Assembly (NCBI RefSeq): GCF_009189165.1
Contig: NZ_CP045118.1
Span: forward strand, 3,224,001-3,288,000
DNA from: Pseudomonas sp. SCB32
GTDB taxonomy: Bacteria > Pseudomonadota > Gammaproteobacteria > Pseudomonadales > Pseudomonadaceae
DNA: 64,000 nucleotides
Direction: 5' to 3'
The notes under the pieces were generated by a model that was not told the origin of the DNA, searched no databases, and saw nothing but the letters and a program-made list of their open reading frames with translations. Below are positions 16,033 to 24,835 of the stretch, piece by piece. The first letter of the stretch is position 1. Every line of letters starts with the position of its first letter. A program made the position numbers and the translations under genes.

Positions 16033-17034
16033 ATGCCGAAGAAGCTGTTGCTGGTCGTCATTCTGGCGCTGTTGCTGGGAGGCGGGTCATGGTGGTACCT
16101 GCACTCCCGCGAAAGCGGAGACAAGGGACTGGTGCTCTACGGCAATGTCGATATCCGCCAGGTTTCGCTGGCCTTCATCGGTAGCGAGCGCATAGCCAGG
16201 ATGAACGTCGACGAAGGCGACCAGGTGAAAGCCGGCGACGTGCTGGCCAGCCTCGACACCCGCACCCTGAGCCTGCAGATCGACAAGGCCCGGGCGCAGA
16301 TCGCCGCCCAGGAACAGAACCTGCTGCGCCTGAAGAACGGCTCGCGCCCCGAGGACATTGACCGGGCCCGCGCCCAGGACCAGGCCGCCCGCGCCCAGCT
16401 CGACCTCGCCAACACCCAGCTGCGCCGCCTGCAGAATATCCGCGCCAACAGCCCCGGTGGCCGCGCCGTGAGCCAGCAGGACATCGACAGCGCCACCTCG
16501 CAGCAGAAGGTCGCCCAGGCCCAGCTGGAAGACCGCCAGAAATCCTTGCGCCTGGCGCAGATCGGACCGCGTACGGAAGACATCGCCCAGGCCGAGGCGC
16601 AGCTCGCCGCCGCCCGCGCCGATCTCGCCCTGCTGCAGCACAACCTCGACGAGGCCGACCTCAAGGCACCGCAGAACGCCACCGTGCGCTCGCGCCTGCT
16701 GGAGCCCGGCGACATGGCCTCGCCGCAGCGCCCGGTGTACTCCCTGGCGCTGACCGACCCGAAATGGATTCGCGCCTACGTCAGTGAAATCAACCTGGGG
16801 CGGATCAAACCGGGCATGAAGGCCCAGGTGTTCACCGACAGCCACCCCGACCAGGCCATCGACGGCCACATCGGCTACATCTCCTCGGTCGCCGAGTTCA
16901 CCCCCAAATCGGTACAGACCGAGGAGCTGCGCACCAGCCTGGTCTACGAGGTGCGGGTACTGGTGGCCGACCCCGACAACCGCCTGCGCCTGGGCATGCC
17001 CGCCACGGTACGCTTCGCCGACGAGCCGCGCTGA
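16033..17034 (+). CDS. HlyD/YbhG-family membrane-fusion protein of an ABC exporter
   Basis: A 333-residue periplasmic adaptor anchored by one N-terminal helix (residues 5-23). A split biotinyl-lipoyl domain (GNVDIRQVSLAF and LKAPQNATV) flanks a long alpha-helical hairpin rich in Ala, Gln and Arg (about residues 75-215), and beta-barrel segments follow. The ribosome site is GGAAGGA. It overlaps the ATPase gene by one base. With the two-ATPase protein, two permeases and an outer-membrane factor downstream, it forms a complete tripartite exporter of the YbhGFSR type, in E. coli linked to drug and cation efflux. The substrate here is not known. Confidence 0.92.
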   Translation: MPKKLLLVVILALLLGGGSWWYLHSRESGDKGLVLYGNVDIRQVSLAFIGSERIARMNVDEGDQVKAGDVLASLDTRTLSLQIDKARAQIAAQEQNLLRLKNGSRPEDIDRARAQDQAARAQLDLANTQLRRLQNIRANSPGGRAVSQQDIDSATSQQKVAQAQLEDRQKSLRLAQIGPRTEDIAQAEAQLAAARADLALLQHNLDEADLKAPQNATVRSRLLEPGDMASPQRPVYSLALTDPKWIRAYVSEINLGRIKPGMKAQVFTDSHPDQAIDGHIGYISSVAEFTPKSVQTEELRTSLVYEVRVLVADPDNRLRLGMPATVRFADEPR

Positions 17035-18836
17035 TGGCCACGACTCAGGGAGTCCGCAACGAAAGCCCGGTCATCCGCGCCGAAGGCCTGGCCAAGCAGT
17101 TCCTGGTAAAGGCGTCGGGCAAGACGATGCAGGCGCTCAAGGACATCTCGCTGGACATCCCGCGCGGCCAGCTCACCGCCCTGGTCGGCCCCGACGGCGC
17201 CGGCAAGACCACCTTCCTGCGCCTGGTCGCCGGGCTCCTGCAGGCCGACGCCGGCAGCCTGACGGTGCTGGACCTGGACGTCCACGCCCATCCGCAGCAG
17301 GTGCAGGATCGCATCAGCTACATGCCCCAACGCTTCGGTCTCTACGAAGACCTCAGCGTGCAGGAGAACCTCGACCTCTACGCCGACCTCCATGGCGTGC
17401 CACACCAACAGCGGGTGGAACGCTACCGGCGCCTGCTGGAGATGACCGACCTGGCGCGCTTCACCGAGCGCCCCGCAGGCAAGCTTTCCGGCGGCATGAA
17501 GCAGAAGCTGGGCCTGGCCTGCACCCTGGTGCGCTCGCCGGATTTGCTGCTGCTCGACGAGCCCACGGTGGGCGTCGACCCGCTGTCGCGCCGCGAGCTG
17601 TGGGAGATCATCCAACAGCTGATCGAACAGGAACAGCTCAGCGTGCTGGTCTCCACCTCTTACATGGACGAGGCCGAGCGCTGCGCCGAAGTCTTCCTGC
17701 TGCACCAGGGCCAGCTGATGGCCAAGGGCGACCCGGCATCGATCCGCGAGCACGCCGACAACCTCTGCTTCATCGCCACGCCGCCACCCGGTGAGCCGGC
17801 GCGCACCCTGCAGGCGCGCCTGCTGGAGGATCATCACAACGTCGTCGACGCCGTGCCGCAGTCCGGCGAAGTGCGTTTCATCCGCCAACCGGGTGCGGAC
17901 CAGGGCAAGCTCGACCAACTGCTCGACGGCGCCCCGGTGCGCCAGGTGGACGCGCGCCTGGAGGACGGCTTCATGTTCCTGCTACGCGCCCGCAGCGACG
18001 CCGAGGCGGTGGACATGGAATCGCTCAAGACCGGCACGCAGCGCCACGAAGACGGCGACGAGCCAGTGATCGAAGTGAAGGAACTGGTGCGCAAGTTCGG
18101 CGACTTCACCGCCGTAGCCAGTACCAGCTTCAGCGTGCACCGGGGGGAAATCTTCGGCCTGCTCGGGCCCAACGGCGCCGGCAAGACCACCACCTTCCGC
18201 ATGCTCTGCGGGCTGCTGCCGGCCACCAGCGGCACCCTGCAGGTGGCCGGGGTCAACCTGCGCCACGCGCGGGCCCAAGCGCGGCGCAAGGTCGGCTACG
18301 TGTCGCAGAAGTTCTCCCTCTACGGCAACCTTTCGGTGGCGGAGAACCTGCGCTTTTTCGGCGGCGCCTACGGCCTGGGCGGCAAGCGCCTGAGCCAGCG
18401 GATGGACGCGGTATCCCGACAGTTCGACCTGACCGGCCAGGAAGACGCCCCCAGCGGCCAGCTGCCCGGCGGGTTCAAGCAACGCCTGGCCATGGCGGTC
18501 GGCCTGCTGCACGAACCGGAAATCCTCTTCCTCGACGAACCCACCAGCGGCGCCGACCCCCTCGCCCGCCGGGGCTTCTGGCAGCGCATCACGGCGCTGG
18601 CGGCGTCCGGCACCACCATCATCATCACTACTCACTTCATGGAAGAAGCCGAGTACTGCGACCGCATCGTCATCCAGGACGCCGGCAGGCTGCTGGCCAT
18701 GGGCACCCCGCAGGAAGTGCGCGAGCAGGCCGGCGGCAAGGGCAGTACGCTGAACATGGAGCAGGCGTTCATCGAGATAGTCGAAACCAACCGTCTCGAG
18801 AGCAGCCGCGAACAGGCCAGGGCGGGCTCGGCATGA
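17034..18836 (+). CDS. ABC exporter ATPase with two tandem nucleotide-binding domains (YbhF-like)
   Basis: A 600-residue protein with two ABC ATPase domains. The first has Walker A GPDGAGKT (residues 52-59), the signature LSGGMKQ and Walker B LLLLDEPTVGVDP. The second has Walker A GPNGAGKT, Walker B ILFLDEPTSGADP and a changed signature, LPGGFKQ, where Pro replaces the usual Ser. The length and fusion match YbhF. Its start codon overlaps the adaptor stop, and its stop overlaps the first permease start by ATGA, so the genes are translationally coupled. It energises the two ABC-2 permeases encoded downstream. Confidence 0.93.
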   Translation: MATTQGVRNESPVIRAEGLAKQFLVKASGKTMQALKDISLDIPRGQLTALVGPDGAGKTTFLRLVAGLLQADAGSLTVLDLDVHAHPQQVQDRISYMPQRFGLYEDLSVQENLDLYADLHGVPHQQRVERYRRLLEMTDLARFTERPAGKLSGGMKQKLGLACTLVRSPDLLLLDEPTVGVDPLSRRELWEIIQQLIEQEQLSVLVSTSYMDEAERCAEVFLLHQGQLMAKGDPASIREHADNLCFIATPPPGEPARTLQARLLEDHHNVVDAVPQSGEVRFIRQPGADQGKLDQLLDGAPVRQVDARLEDGFMFLLRARSDAEAVDMESLKTGTQRHEDGDEPVIEVKELVRKFGDFTAVASTSFSVHRGEIFGLLGPNGAGKTTTFRMLCGLLPATSGTLQVAGVNLRHARAQARRKVGYVSQKFSLYGNLSVAENLRFFGGAYGLGGKRLSQRMDAVSRQFDLTGQEDAPSGQLPGGFKQRLAMAVGLLHEPEILFLDEPTSGADPLARRGFWQRITALAASGTTIIITTHFMEEAEYCDRIVIQDAGRLLAMGTPQEVREQAGGKGSTLNMEQAFIEIVETNRLESSREQARAGSA

Positions 18837-19963
18837 GTGCCGGCGGCTTCTGGCGGCGCCTCGCCTCGCTGACCCGCAAGGAAGTGCGGCAACTGGTGCG
18901 CGACCGCAGCAACCTGCTGATCGGCATCGGCCTACCCATCGCACTGATCCTGATCTTCGGCTACGGGCTGTCGCTGGATGTGAAGCGCGCCATCGTCGCC
19001 ATCGTCCTCGACGACCCCTCGCCGATTGCCCGCGACGTGGCCGCCAGCATCAGCCGTACCGACTATCTGTTACCGCATCACGTGCGCTCCCTCGCCGAGG
19101 GCGAAGCACTGATGAAGGCCCGCGAGGTGGACGCTCTGGTGCAGGTGCCCTCAGACTTCACCCGCCGTCTCAGCGACGGCAACGCGCAGATCCAGGTACT
19201 GGTGCAGGGCTCGGACGCCACCCGCGCCGCCAGCGTCGCCACCTACGTCGGCAGCGCCCTGGCCGGCTGGGGCGAGAAGCAGGCCGACCGCAGCGCCGGC
19301 CCACAGGCCCAGGGCGGCGCCGTCACCATCGTCCAGCGCATGTGGTTCAACGCCGCCAACACCAGCACCTGGTACCTGGTGCCGGGGCTGATCGTACTGA
19401 TCATGACCCTGGTCGGCGCCTTCCTCACCGCCCTGGTGATGGCCCGCGAATGGGAGCGCGGCACCCTCGAGGCGCTGTTCGTCACCCCGGTGCGGCCGGT
19501 GGAAATCCTCCTGGCGAAGATCATCCCCTGCTTCGGCATCGGCATGATCGGCCTCGCGCTGTGCCTGATCGCCGCGCGCCTGCTGTTCGACGTGCCGCTG
19601 TACGGCTCCTTCTTCGTACTGCTGGTCGCCTCCATGCTCTACATGCTGGTGGCGCTGGGTATCGGCCTGCTGATCTCGGCGATCACCAAGAACCAGTTCC
19701 TCGCCAGCCAGATCGCCCTGCTCGCCAGCTTCCTTCCGGCCATGATGCTTTCGGGCTTCATCTTCGACCTGCGCAACGTGCCCACCGCCATCCGCGTGGT
19801 CGGCGACCTGCTGCCGGCGACCTACTTCATGGAACTGGTGAAATCCCTGTTCCTGGCCGGCAACTTCTGGCCGATGATCCTCAAGGACTGCGCCATCCTC
19901 GCCGCCTACGCCGTGGTCCTGCTGGGCCTGGCGCGGCTGGTGACGCGCAAGCGACTGGACTAG
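18833..19963 (+). CDS. ABC-2 type permease (YbhS-like)
   Basis: A 376-residue permease. Helix 1 (about residues 24-42) is followed by a periplasmic domain of about 130 residues, then five C-terminal helices beginning near residue 180. The conserved EWERGTLEALFVTPV motif precedes the helix bundle. This is the usual layout of ABC-2 exporter subunits. It is coupled to the ATPase gene by a 4-base overlap and followed by the second permease after 6 bp. The two permeases are expected to form a heterodimer. Confidence 0.92.
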   Translation: MSAGGFWRRLASLTRKEVRQLVRDRSNLLIGIGLPIALILIFGYGLSLDVKRAIVAIVLDDPSPIARDVAASISRTDYLLPHHVRSLAEGEALMKAREVDALVQVPSDFTRRLSDGNAQIQVLVQGSDATRAASVATYVGSALAGWGEKQADRSAGPQAQGGAVTIVQRMWFNAANTSTWYLVPGLIVLIMTLVGAFLTALVMAREWERGTLEALFVTPVRPVEILLAKIIPCFGIGMIGLALCLIAARLLFDVPLYGSFFVLLVASMLYMLVALGIGLLISAITKNQFLASQIALLASFLPAMMLSGFIFDLRNVPTAIRVVGDLLPATYFMELVKSLFLAGNFWPMILKDCAILAAYAVVLLGLARLVTRKRLD

Positions 19964-19969
19964 AACGAC

Positions 19970-21073
19970 ATGGAATTTTTCTGGCGCATCCTCAACCTCT
20001 GGCGCAAGGAACTGCTGGTCATCCTCAAGGACCCGGCCAACCGCATCGTGCTGGTGGTGCCGGTGTTGCTGCAGAGTGTGCTGTTCGGCTACGCGGTGAC
20101 CTTCGACCTCAACGACGCCCCCTACGCCCTGCTCGACCTCAGCCACGCCGAAGCCTCCAGCGAGCTCGTCTCGCGCCTGGACGGCAGCGGCATCTTCCAC
20201 CGGGTGGCGACCCTCACCCGGGTCGAGGAAATCCAGACGGTGATCGACGAGCAGAAGGCGCTGCTGGTGGTCCATATCCCCTCGGATTTCCAGACCCGAC
20301 TTGCCCAGGGCGACCCCGCGCCGATCCAGGTGATCCTCGACGGGCGTAACTCCAACACCGCCGGCTCCGCCGCTGCGGGGGTGGCCAACATCGTCATCGA
20401 CTTCAACCGCAGCCGGGGCCTGGCAGCTCCGCCGCTGAGCGTGGTCAGCCGCGCCTGGTACAACCCCAACCTGGAAACCCGCTGGCCCCTGATCCCGGCG
20501 CTGATCGCCACCCTGAGCATGATGCAGACGCTGATGCTCACGGCACTCTCGGTGGCCCGCGAGCGCGAACAGGGCACCTTCGACCAGCTCCTGGTGACGC
20601 CCTACACGCCGCTGGAAATCATACTCGGCAAGGCCATACCACCGACCCTGATCGGCCTGGCGCAGGCGAGTCTGGTGCTGCTGATGGCGCTGTTCTGGTT
20701 CCGTATTCCCATGGCCGGCTCGCTGCTGGATCTCTACGGCGGGCTGGCGGTGTTCACCATCGCCTGCGTCGGGCTGGGCATGTCGATTTCCGCCATCTCG
20801 CTGAACATGCAGCAGGCGATGCTCTACACCTTCGTGCTGATCATGCCGCTGACGCTGCTTTCCGGCCTCGCCACGCCCGTGCGCAACATGCCGGTATTCC
20901 TGCAGACGGTCACCTACGCCAACCCGCTGCGCTTTGGCATCGACCTGATCCAGCGCATCTACCTGGAAGGCGCGACCCTCGCCAGCGTGTCGCTCAACCT
21001 GGTCCCCATGCTGGTGCTGGCCGCCATCACCCTGCCGCTCGCCTCGTGGCTGTTTCGCCACCGGCTTGCGTAG
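19970..21073 (+). CDS. ABC-2 type permease (YbhR-like)
   Basis: A 367-residue partner permease with the same topology as the preceding one: helix 1 at about residues 22-44, a periplasmic domain, then a C-terminal bundle after EREQGTFDQLLVTPY. The motif QTVTYANPLRFGIDLIQ near the end is typical of the family. It starts 6 bp after the first permease. Together with the ATPase, adaptor and outer-membrane factor it completes the exporter. Confidence 0.92.
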   Translation: MEFFWRILNLWRKELLVILKDPANRIVLVVPVLLQSVLFGYAVTFDLNDAPYALLDLSHAEASSELVSRLDGSGIFHRVATLTRVEEIQTVIDEQKALLVVHIPSDFQTRLAQGDPAPIQVILDGRNSNTAGSAAAGVANIVIDFNRSRGLAAPPLSVVSRAWYNPNLETRWPLIPALIATLSMMQTLMLTALSVAREREQGTFDQLLVTPYTPLEIILGKAIPPTLIGLAQASLVLLMALFWFRIPMAGSLLDLYGGLAVFTIACVGLGMSISAISLNMQQAMLYTFVLIMPLTLLSGLATPVRNMPVFLQTVTYANPLRFGIDLIQRIYLEGATLASVSLNLVPMLVLAAITLPLASWLFRHRLA

Positions 21074-21138
21074 TCGATCACTTGGAATGGCCCAGCGATG
21101 CAATACCCTGACCCGACACCTCGACAGAAGCCAACGAT

Positions 21139-21447
21139 ATGAGCGACGCCAGCCAGTTCATCGTGTTCGCTGTCACCCAGCTCGCCCTGCCGTTCGGGCT
21201 GGGCTACCTGTATTGCCGCAGCAAGGGTATTCCCACCGACTCCTGGCGGGCCGGCGGCATCTGCCTGATCGCCCTCTCGGCAGCGATGCTGTTCTTCATC
21301 GGGCTGCTCGGTCTGCCCACCCATGTGAAGAACGTCGGCATGGTCAGCAATCGCTCCATGGGCCTGCTGCTGGGTGTCGCCGGCATCGCCGCAGGCCTGC
21401 TGCTGGGCTACTGCGCACGGCGCTTCGAGGGCTCGTCCGATGACTAG
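21139..21447 (+). CDS. Small three-helix membrane protein inside exporter operon
   Basis: A 102-residue hydrophobic protein with three likely membrane helices (about residues 7-24, 39-59 and 74-92) and a charged C-terminus. The start codon at 21139 follows AGCCAACGAT, a weak ribosome site. I do not recognise a family. It lies 65 bp after the second permease and 29 bp before the outer-membrane factor, all on the same strand, so it is probably co-transcribed and could be an accessory subunit of the exporter. Independent evidence for that role is lacking. Confidence 0.65.
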   Translation: MSDASQFIVFAVTQLALPFGLGYLYCRSKGIPTDSWRAGGICLIALSAAMLFFIGLLGLPTHVKNVGMVSNRSMGLLLGVAGIAAGLLLGYCARRFEGSSDD

Positions 21448-21476
21448 CGCCAAGTGAATCTGAAAGGGTGTAATCG

Positions 21477-23006
21477 ATGAATCGCACTTCCCGCCTCGTC
21501 TCCCTTGCCCTGCTCGGCACCGGCCTCGCCGGCTGCGCCGTCGGCCCCGATTTTGAGGCGCCACAGACCCGGAGCCCGGCCAGCTGGCAGGCGGCACATT
21601 CCGGCGAGGCGGCGCTGCCTCCCGCCGCTGGCACCACCCGGCTCGCCGAGGACTGGTGGACACTGTTCAACGACCCGGTGCTGAACAACCTGCAGAGCCG
21701 CGCGGACAAGGCCAGCCCGGACCTCAACAGCGCCGTGCTGCGCTTCGCCCAGAGCCGCATGCAGCGGCAGATGGTGGCGTCCCAGCGCGGCGTGGACGTC
21801 AACGCCTCGGCGGGGGTCAATCGCCAGCGCATGAGCGAGAACGGCGCCAACGCGCTGATGATCCAGCGCATCGCCCCGGGCGCGAACAGCGAGCAGATCA
21901 GCAAGGTCCTCGCCGAACCCTTCACCCTCTACCAGGCCGGCTTCGACGCCTCCTGGGAGCCCGACCTGTGGGGTCGCATCCGCCGCTCCATCGAGTCCGC
22001 CGACGCCAGCGTGGCGGCGCAGGCGGCAATGCTCGACGAAGTGCGCCTTGGCGTTGCGGCGGAACTGTCCCGCGCCTACTTCGAGCTGCGCGGCGTGCAG
22101 CAGCAGATCGCGGTGACCCGCCAGGACCTGGCCGCCACCGAGGAATCCCTGCAACTGATCCAGGCGCGCGCCGATGGTGGGCTGGTGGACGATTTCGACG
22201 TCGAACGCCAGCGCGGCCAGCTCGCCGACCTGAGCTCGCGCCTGCCGCAACTGCTGGCCAGCGAAACCACGGCGATCAACCAGATCGGCGTGCTGGTCGG
22301 CGCCGAACCCGGCAGTCTGCGCGACGATCTCAAACCCGTGGCAGCGGTCGAACCCCAGACGCCGGACCTCAGCCTCGGCCTGCCGTCGGAACTCGCCCGC
22401 CGGCGCCCGGACATCCGCGCCGCCGAGGCCCAGTTGCACGCCGCCACGGCCAATATCGGCGTGGCGGTGGCCGACCTCTACCCGGCCATCCGCCTGGGTG
22501 CGCGTTTCGGCTTCGAGTCCACCGAGGGCGGCCACATCAGTGACTGGGGCAGCCGTACCTGGAGCGTGGGCCCGAGCCTTTCGGTACCGATCTTCGACAA
22601 TGGCCGGCGGCGCTCCAGCATCAACCTGCGCAAGCTGGAACAGCAGGAAGCCGCCGTGGCCTACCAGCAGACCGTGCTCAAGGCCTGGCAGGAAGTCGAT
22701 GACAGCCTCAGCCAGTACGACGCCGAACGCCAGCGCAACCGCCAGTTGCAGGACAAGCAGCGCAGCGCCGACATCACCTATGGCATGGCCAAGGCGCGCT
22801 ACGCCGGCGGGATGACTGATTTCCTGGTGGAACTGGATGCCCAGCGCGCCTACCTGCAATCACGCCGCGACCTGGTGGACAGCGATACCCAGCTGCGCCT
22901 GACGCTGATCGCCCTGTGCAAGGCCTTGGGCGGCGGCACGCCGACCCTGGAATCCAGCCACGGCGGCACGCTGGCGCCGGCAGCGAAGGAAACCGCCAGC
23001 CGCTAG
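21477..23006 (+). CDS. NodT-family outer-membrane factor lipoprotein
   Basis: A 509-residue TolC-like outer-membrane channel of the NodT/OprM branch. The lipobox LAGC places Cys20 as the acylated residue, followed by the typical AVGPDFEAP. Two repeated coiled-coil halves follow, with ELARRRPDIRAAEAQLHAA near residue 305 as the family hallmark. It closes the operon of adaptor, ATPase, two permeases and small membrane protein, so it most likely serves that exporter as the outer-membrane duct. Its stop codon overlaps the stop of the convergent metalloprotease-like gene by two bases. Confidence 0.93.
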   Translation: MNRTSRLVSLALLGTGLAGCAVGPDFEAPQTRSPASWQAAHSGEAALPPAAGTTRLAEDWWTLFNDPVLNNLQSRADKASPDLNSAVLRFAQSRMQRQMVASQRGVDVNASAGVNRQRMSENGANALMIQRIAPGANSEQISKVLAEPFTLYQAGFDASWEPDLWGRIRRSIESADASVAAQAAMLDEVRLGVAAELSRAYFELRGVQQQIAVTRQDLAATEESLQLIQARADGGLVDDFDVERQRGQLADLSSRLPQLLASETTAINQIGVLVGAEPGSLRDDLKPVAAVEPQTPDLSLGLPSELARRRPDIRAAEAQLHAATANIGVAVADLYPAIRLGARFGFESTEGGHISDWGSRTWSVGPSLSVPIFDNGRRRSSINLRKLEQQEAAVAYQQTVLKAWQEVDDSLSQYDAERQRNRQLQDKQRSADITYGMAKARYAGGMTDFLVELDAQRAYLQSRRDLVDSDTQLRLTLIALCKALGGGTPTLESSHGGTLAPAAKETASR

Positions 23007-23626
23007 TGGGTCGCAGCGGCCGCCTGCTGGCTGTCGCGCAGGTCCTTGGCGACCCGCCGCTGCATGGCGTAGGCCGGCGTCTCGACAGCTTCGTAATCCT
23101 CGCTGTAGCGGCTGGCGAAGCCCTGCACACCCCACTCCCGGAACTGCTTCACGTGCCACAGCTCGTGGGCCCAGAGGGCGACGTCCTTCTGCGCGTCTTC
23201 CTCTCGACGGAAGACGATCACGTCCACCAGGGTGACGGCTTCGGTATCGGGGTTCTGCATCATGGTCTGGGCGGCGTTCAGCTCGTCCAGCGCACCGGTG
23301 GAATAGCGCGCCGCCATCAGCACCTCGTCCGGGTAATAGGCTTGCAACTGGGCGCGGATTTCCAGCGGGATCGGCTGGGTGCCGCCCTGCTCCGCCTGGT
23401 CGCGGGACTGCTGCAGCCACACGCCGAGTGCCTGGCCGGCCATCTTGCGGGTGTCGGCGATCACCGGGCCGAGCACGGCGCCAAAGTCCGGCAGGCAGAC
23501 GCAGGTGTCCAGGCAGACCTGGCGCTGCCCCGTGGGACAGCTGACGGCGGGCGTTTCGACGGACACGACCAACCCGGCGAGCAACGCCAGAGCGCTCAGG
23601 ATGCGGGTCGGATGGGGGGATGGCAT
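23003..23626 (-). CDS. Exported HExxH protein, DUF4157-like
   Basis: A 207-residue protein with an N-terminal export signal (hydrophobic residues about 8-22). The sequence AHELWHVKQF contains a HExxH-type zinc site (HELWH), followed by a conserved EDYEAVETPAYA segment, as in DUF4157 proteins. Four Cys in the first part (SCPTGQRQVCLDTCVC) could form disulfides. The start at 23626 was chosen because it gives the signal peptide; an upstream frame does not. It is convergent with the exporter operon. A metallopeptidase activity is plausible but not shown, and the domain often serves as an accessory of secreted toxins. Confidence 0.75.
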   Translation of the reverse strand: MPSPHPTRILSALALLAGLVVSVETPAVSCPTGQRQVCLDTCVCLPDFGAVLGPVIADTRKMAGQALGVWLQQSRDQAEQGGTQPIPLEIRAQLQAYYPDEVLMAARYSTGALDELNAAQTMMQNPDTEAVTLVDVIVFRREEDAQKDVALWAHELWHVKQFREWGVQGFASRYSEDYEAVETPAYAMQRRVAKDLRDSQQAAAATH

Positions 23627-23754
23627 TTGGGGGGCTCCGCTACAGCGTGGAGAAAGACTTGGCCGTTGGACCACGGCGCGGCGCGATCATGCCATGACGC
23701 CAGCAAAAAAAGAGTGCTGGCGCGACGGACGAAACTTCTGCTAGTTTCTGGCCC

Positions 23755-23817
23755 ATGAATGCCGCCAACCGCACCTTCCAGCAGATTATTACCACCATCG
23801 CTCCGATGGTGGGTTAG
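23755..23817 (+). CDS. Candidate leader peptide of an attenuator
   Basis: A 20-codon frame encodes MNAANRTFQQIITTIAPMVG with the run Ile-Ile-Thr-Thr-Ile (ATT ATT ACC ACC ATC). It overlaps a perfect hairpin (ACCACCATCG / CGATGGTGG, 23791-23812), and an intrinsic terminator follows 19 bp after the stop. The 3' arm of the first hairpin extended to GGTGGGTT (23808-23815) can also pair with AACCCGCC, the 5' arm of the terminator, giving the classic mutually exclusive set. No good ribosome site precedes the ATG; a TGCTAGTTT extended -10 lies so close that the message could be leaderless. Translation is unproven. Confidence 0.5.
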   Translation: MNAANRTFQQIITTIAPMVG

Positions 23818-23835
23818 CGCATTCCGCGAACAACC

Positions 23836-23860
23836 AAACCCGCCTCCCGGCGGGTTTTTT
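23836..23860 (+). terminator. Intrinsic terminator / attenuator ahead of SnoaL-like gene
   Basis: AAACCCGCC-TCCC-GGCGGGTTT followed by more T gives a 9-bp GC-rich stem and a run of six T. It lies 40 bp upstream of the SnoaL-like gene and after a short reading frame, so it is positioned to attenuate that gene. It could also end some unrelated transcript from the left. Confidence 0.8.
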
Positions 23861-23899
23861 AATGCCCGCCGTCTGAGGCTCCCGATCGAGGAGACACTG

Positions 23900-24304
23900 A
23901 TGGACCAGGCATCCCCCCCACAACAGCACCCCCTGCAAGCGCTCATCCAGGCCGCCGACGAGGCCATCGGCCGCGAGGACTTCGACGCGCTGCTGGAGTT
24001 CTACAGCGAAGACGCCCTGCTGGTGGTCAAGCCCGGCCTGCTGGCGCGCGGCAAGGCGCAGATCCGCCAGGCCTTCGTCGCCATCGCCGAATACTTCGGG
24101 CACAACCTGCGGGTGCGCCAGGGCCGCCTGGAAATCCTCGAAACCGGCGACACCGCCCTGGTGGTCGCGCAGACCCTGCTGGACACCAGCCACGGCAAGC
24201 TGACCCGCCGCGCCACCTACGTGTTCCGCCGCGAAGCCGACGGCGCCTGGCGTTGCGCGGTCGACAACTCCTACGGCACCGACCTGCTGGAGACCACGAC
24301 ATGA
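23900..24304 (+). CDS. SgcJ/EcaC-family SnoaL-like (DUF4440) protein
   Basis: A 134-residue cystatin/NTF2-like protein of the SgcJ/EcaC or DUF4440 type. Conserved elements include AIGREDFDALLEFYSEDALLVV and the late segment YVFRREADGAWRCAVDNSYG. The start at 23900 follows GAGGAG. Proteins of this fold are binding proteins or isomerase-like enzymes with varied ligands, and no specific reaction can be assigned. It overlaps the downstream kinase-like gene by ATGA, so the pair is coupled, and it is preceded by an attenuator-like leader. Confidence 0.82.
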   Translation: MDQASPPQQHPLQALIQAADEAIGREDFDALLEFYSEDALLVVKPGLLARGKAQIRQAFVAIAEYFGHNLRVRQGRLEILETGDTALVVAQTLLDTSHGKLTRRATYVFRREADGAWRCAVDNSYGTDLLETTT

Positions 24305-24786
24305 GTACAGGCACATTGCATCTACTCTGCGGCAAGGCAGCGTCGGGCAAGTCCTGCCTCGCCCGCGAACTGGCCGAGGCGCCGGGCACCGTGATGCTGG
24401 CCGAGGAACAATGGCTGACCGAGCTGTTCCCCTGGGGCATCAGCAACCCCGACGATTACCAGCTCTACGCCCGCCGCGTGCGCAAGGTCATGGGTCCGCA
24501 CGTGGTCGGCCTGCTGCGCGCTGGCACCAGCGTAGTGCTGGATATCCCCGCTAACACCCTGGCCGACCGCCGCTGGCTGATCGACCTGGCGCAACAGGCC
24601 GGCGCCGCGCACTGCCTGCACTTCCTCGACGTCGACCCGGACACCTGCCGTAGCCGCCTGCTGGCGCGTCATGCCCTGGCGCCCCTGGCCGCACCGCTGG
24701 ACCCGGCCGGCTACGAGGCGCTCAACCGCTACTTCGTCGCCCCGCGCCCGGAGGAAAAGCTGCAGGTGCAGCGCCATGGCGCGTAG
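24301..24786 (+). CDS. P-loop kinase-like ATP-binding protein
   Basis: A 161-residue cytoplasmic protein with Walker A GKAASGKS (residues 11-18) and a layout like the AAA_33/zeta-toxin-like small kinases: after the P-loop come EEQWLTELFPWG, a lid-like Arg pair in YARRVRKV, and VVLDIPANT as the Walker B region. It is translationally coupled to the SnoaL-like gene. Such kinases phosphorylate small molecules or nucleotides, but the acceptor is unknown. No antitoxin gene is adjacent, so a toxin role is not favoured. Confidence 0.8.
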   Translation: MSTGTLHLLCGKAASGKSCLARELAEAPGTVMLAEEQWLTELFPWGISNPDDYQLYARRVRKVMGPHVVGLLRAGTSVVLDIPANTLADRRWLIDLAQQAGAAHCLHFLDVDPDTCRSRLLARHALAPLAAPLDPAGYEALNRYFVAPRPEEKLQVQRHGA

Positions 24787-24797
24787 AATCGCCGCCC

Positions 24798-24813
24798 CGA
24801 TTGGCCCCAATCG
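24798..24813. promoter_or_regulatory. Inverted repeat upstream of methyltransferase
   Basis: CGATTGG-CC-CCAATCG is a perfect 7-bp palindrome with a 2-bp centre, 22 bp before the methyltransferase start. It is suitable for a dimeric regulator or a short terminator for the kinase gene. Confidence 0.3.
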
Positions 24814-24835
24814 CCTGATTAGAAAGACCTGAAAG

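Noticed and set aside
24301..24786. Zeta-type toxin
   Set aside because: It has only the P-loop kinase fold; no antitoxin gene is adjacent and its partner is a SnoaL-like protein.
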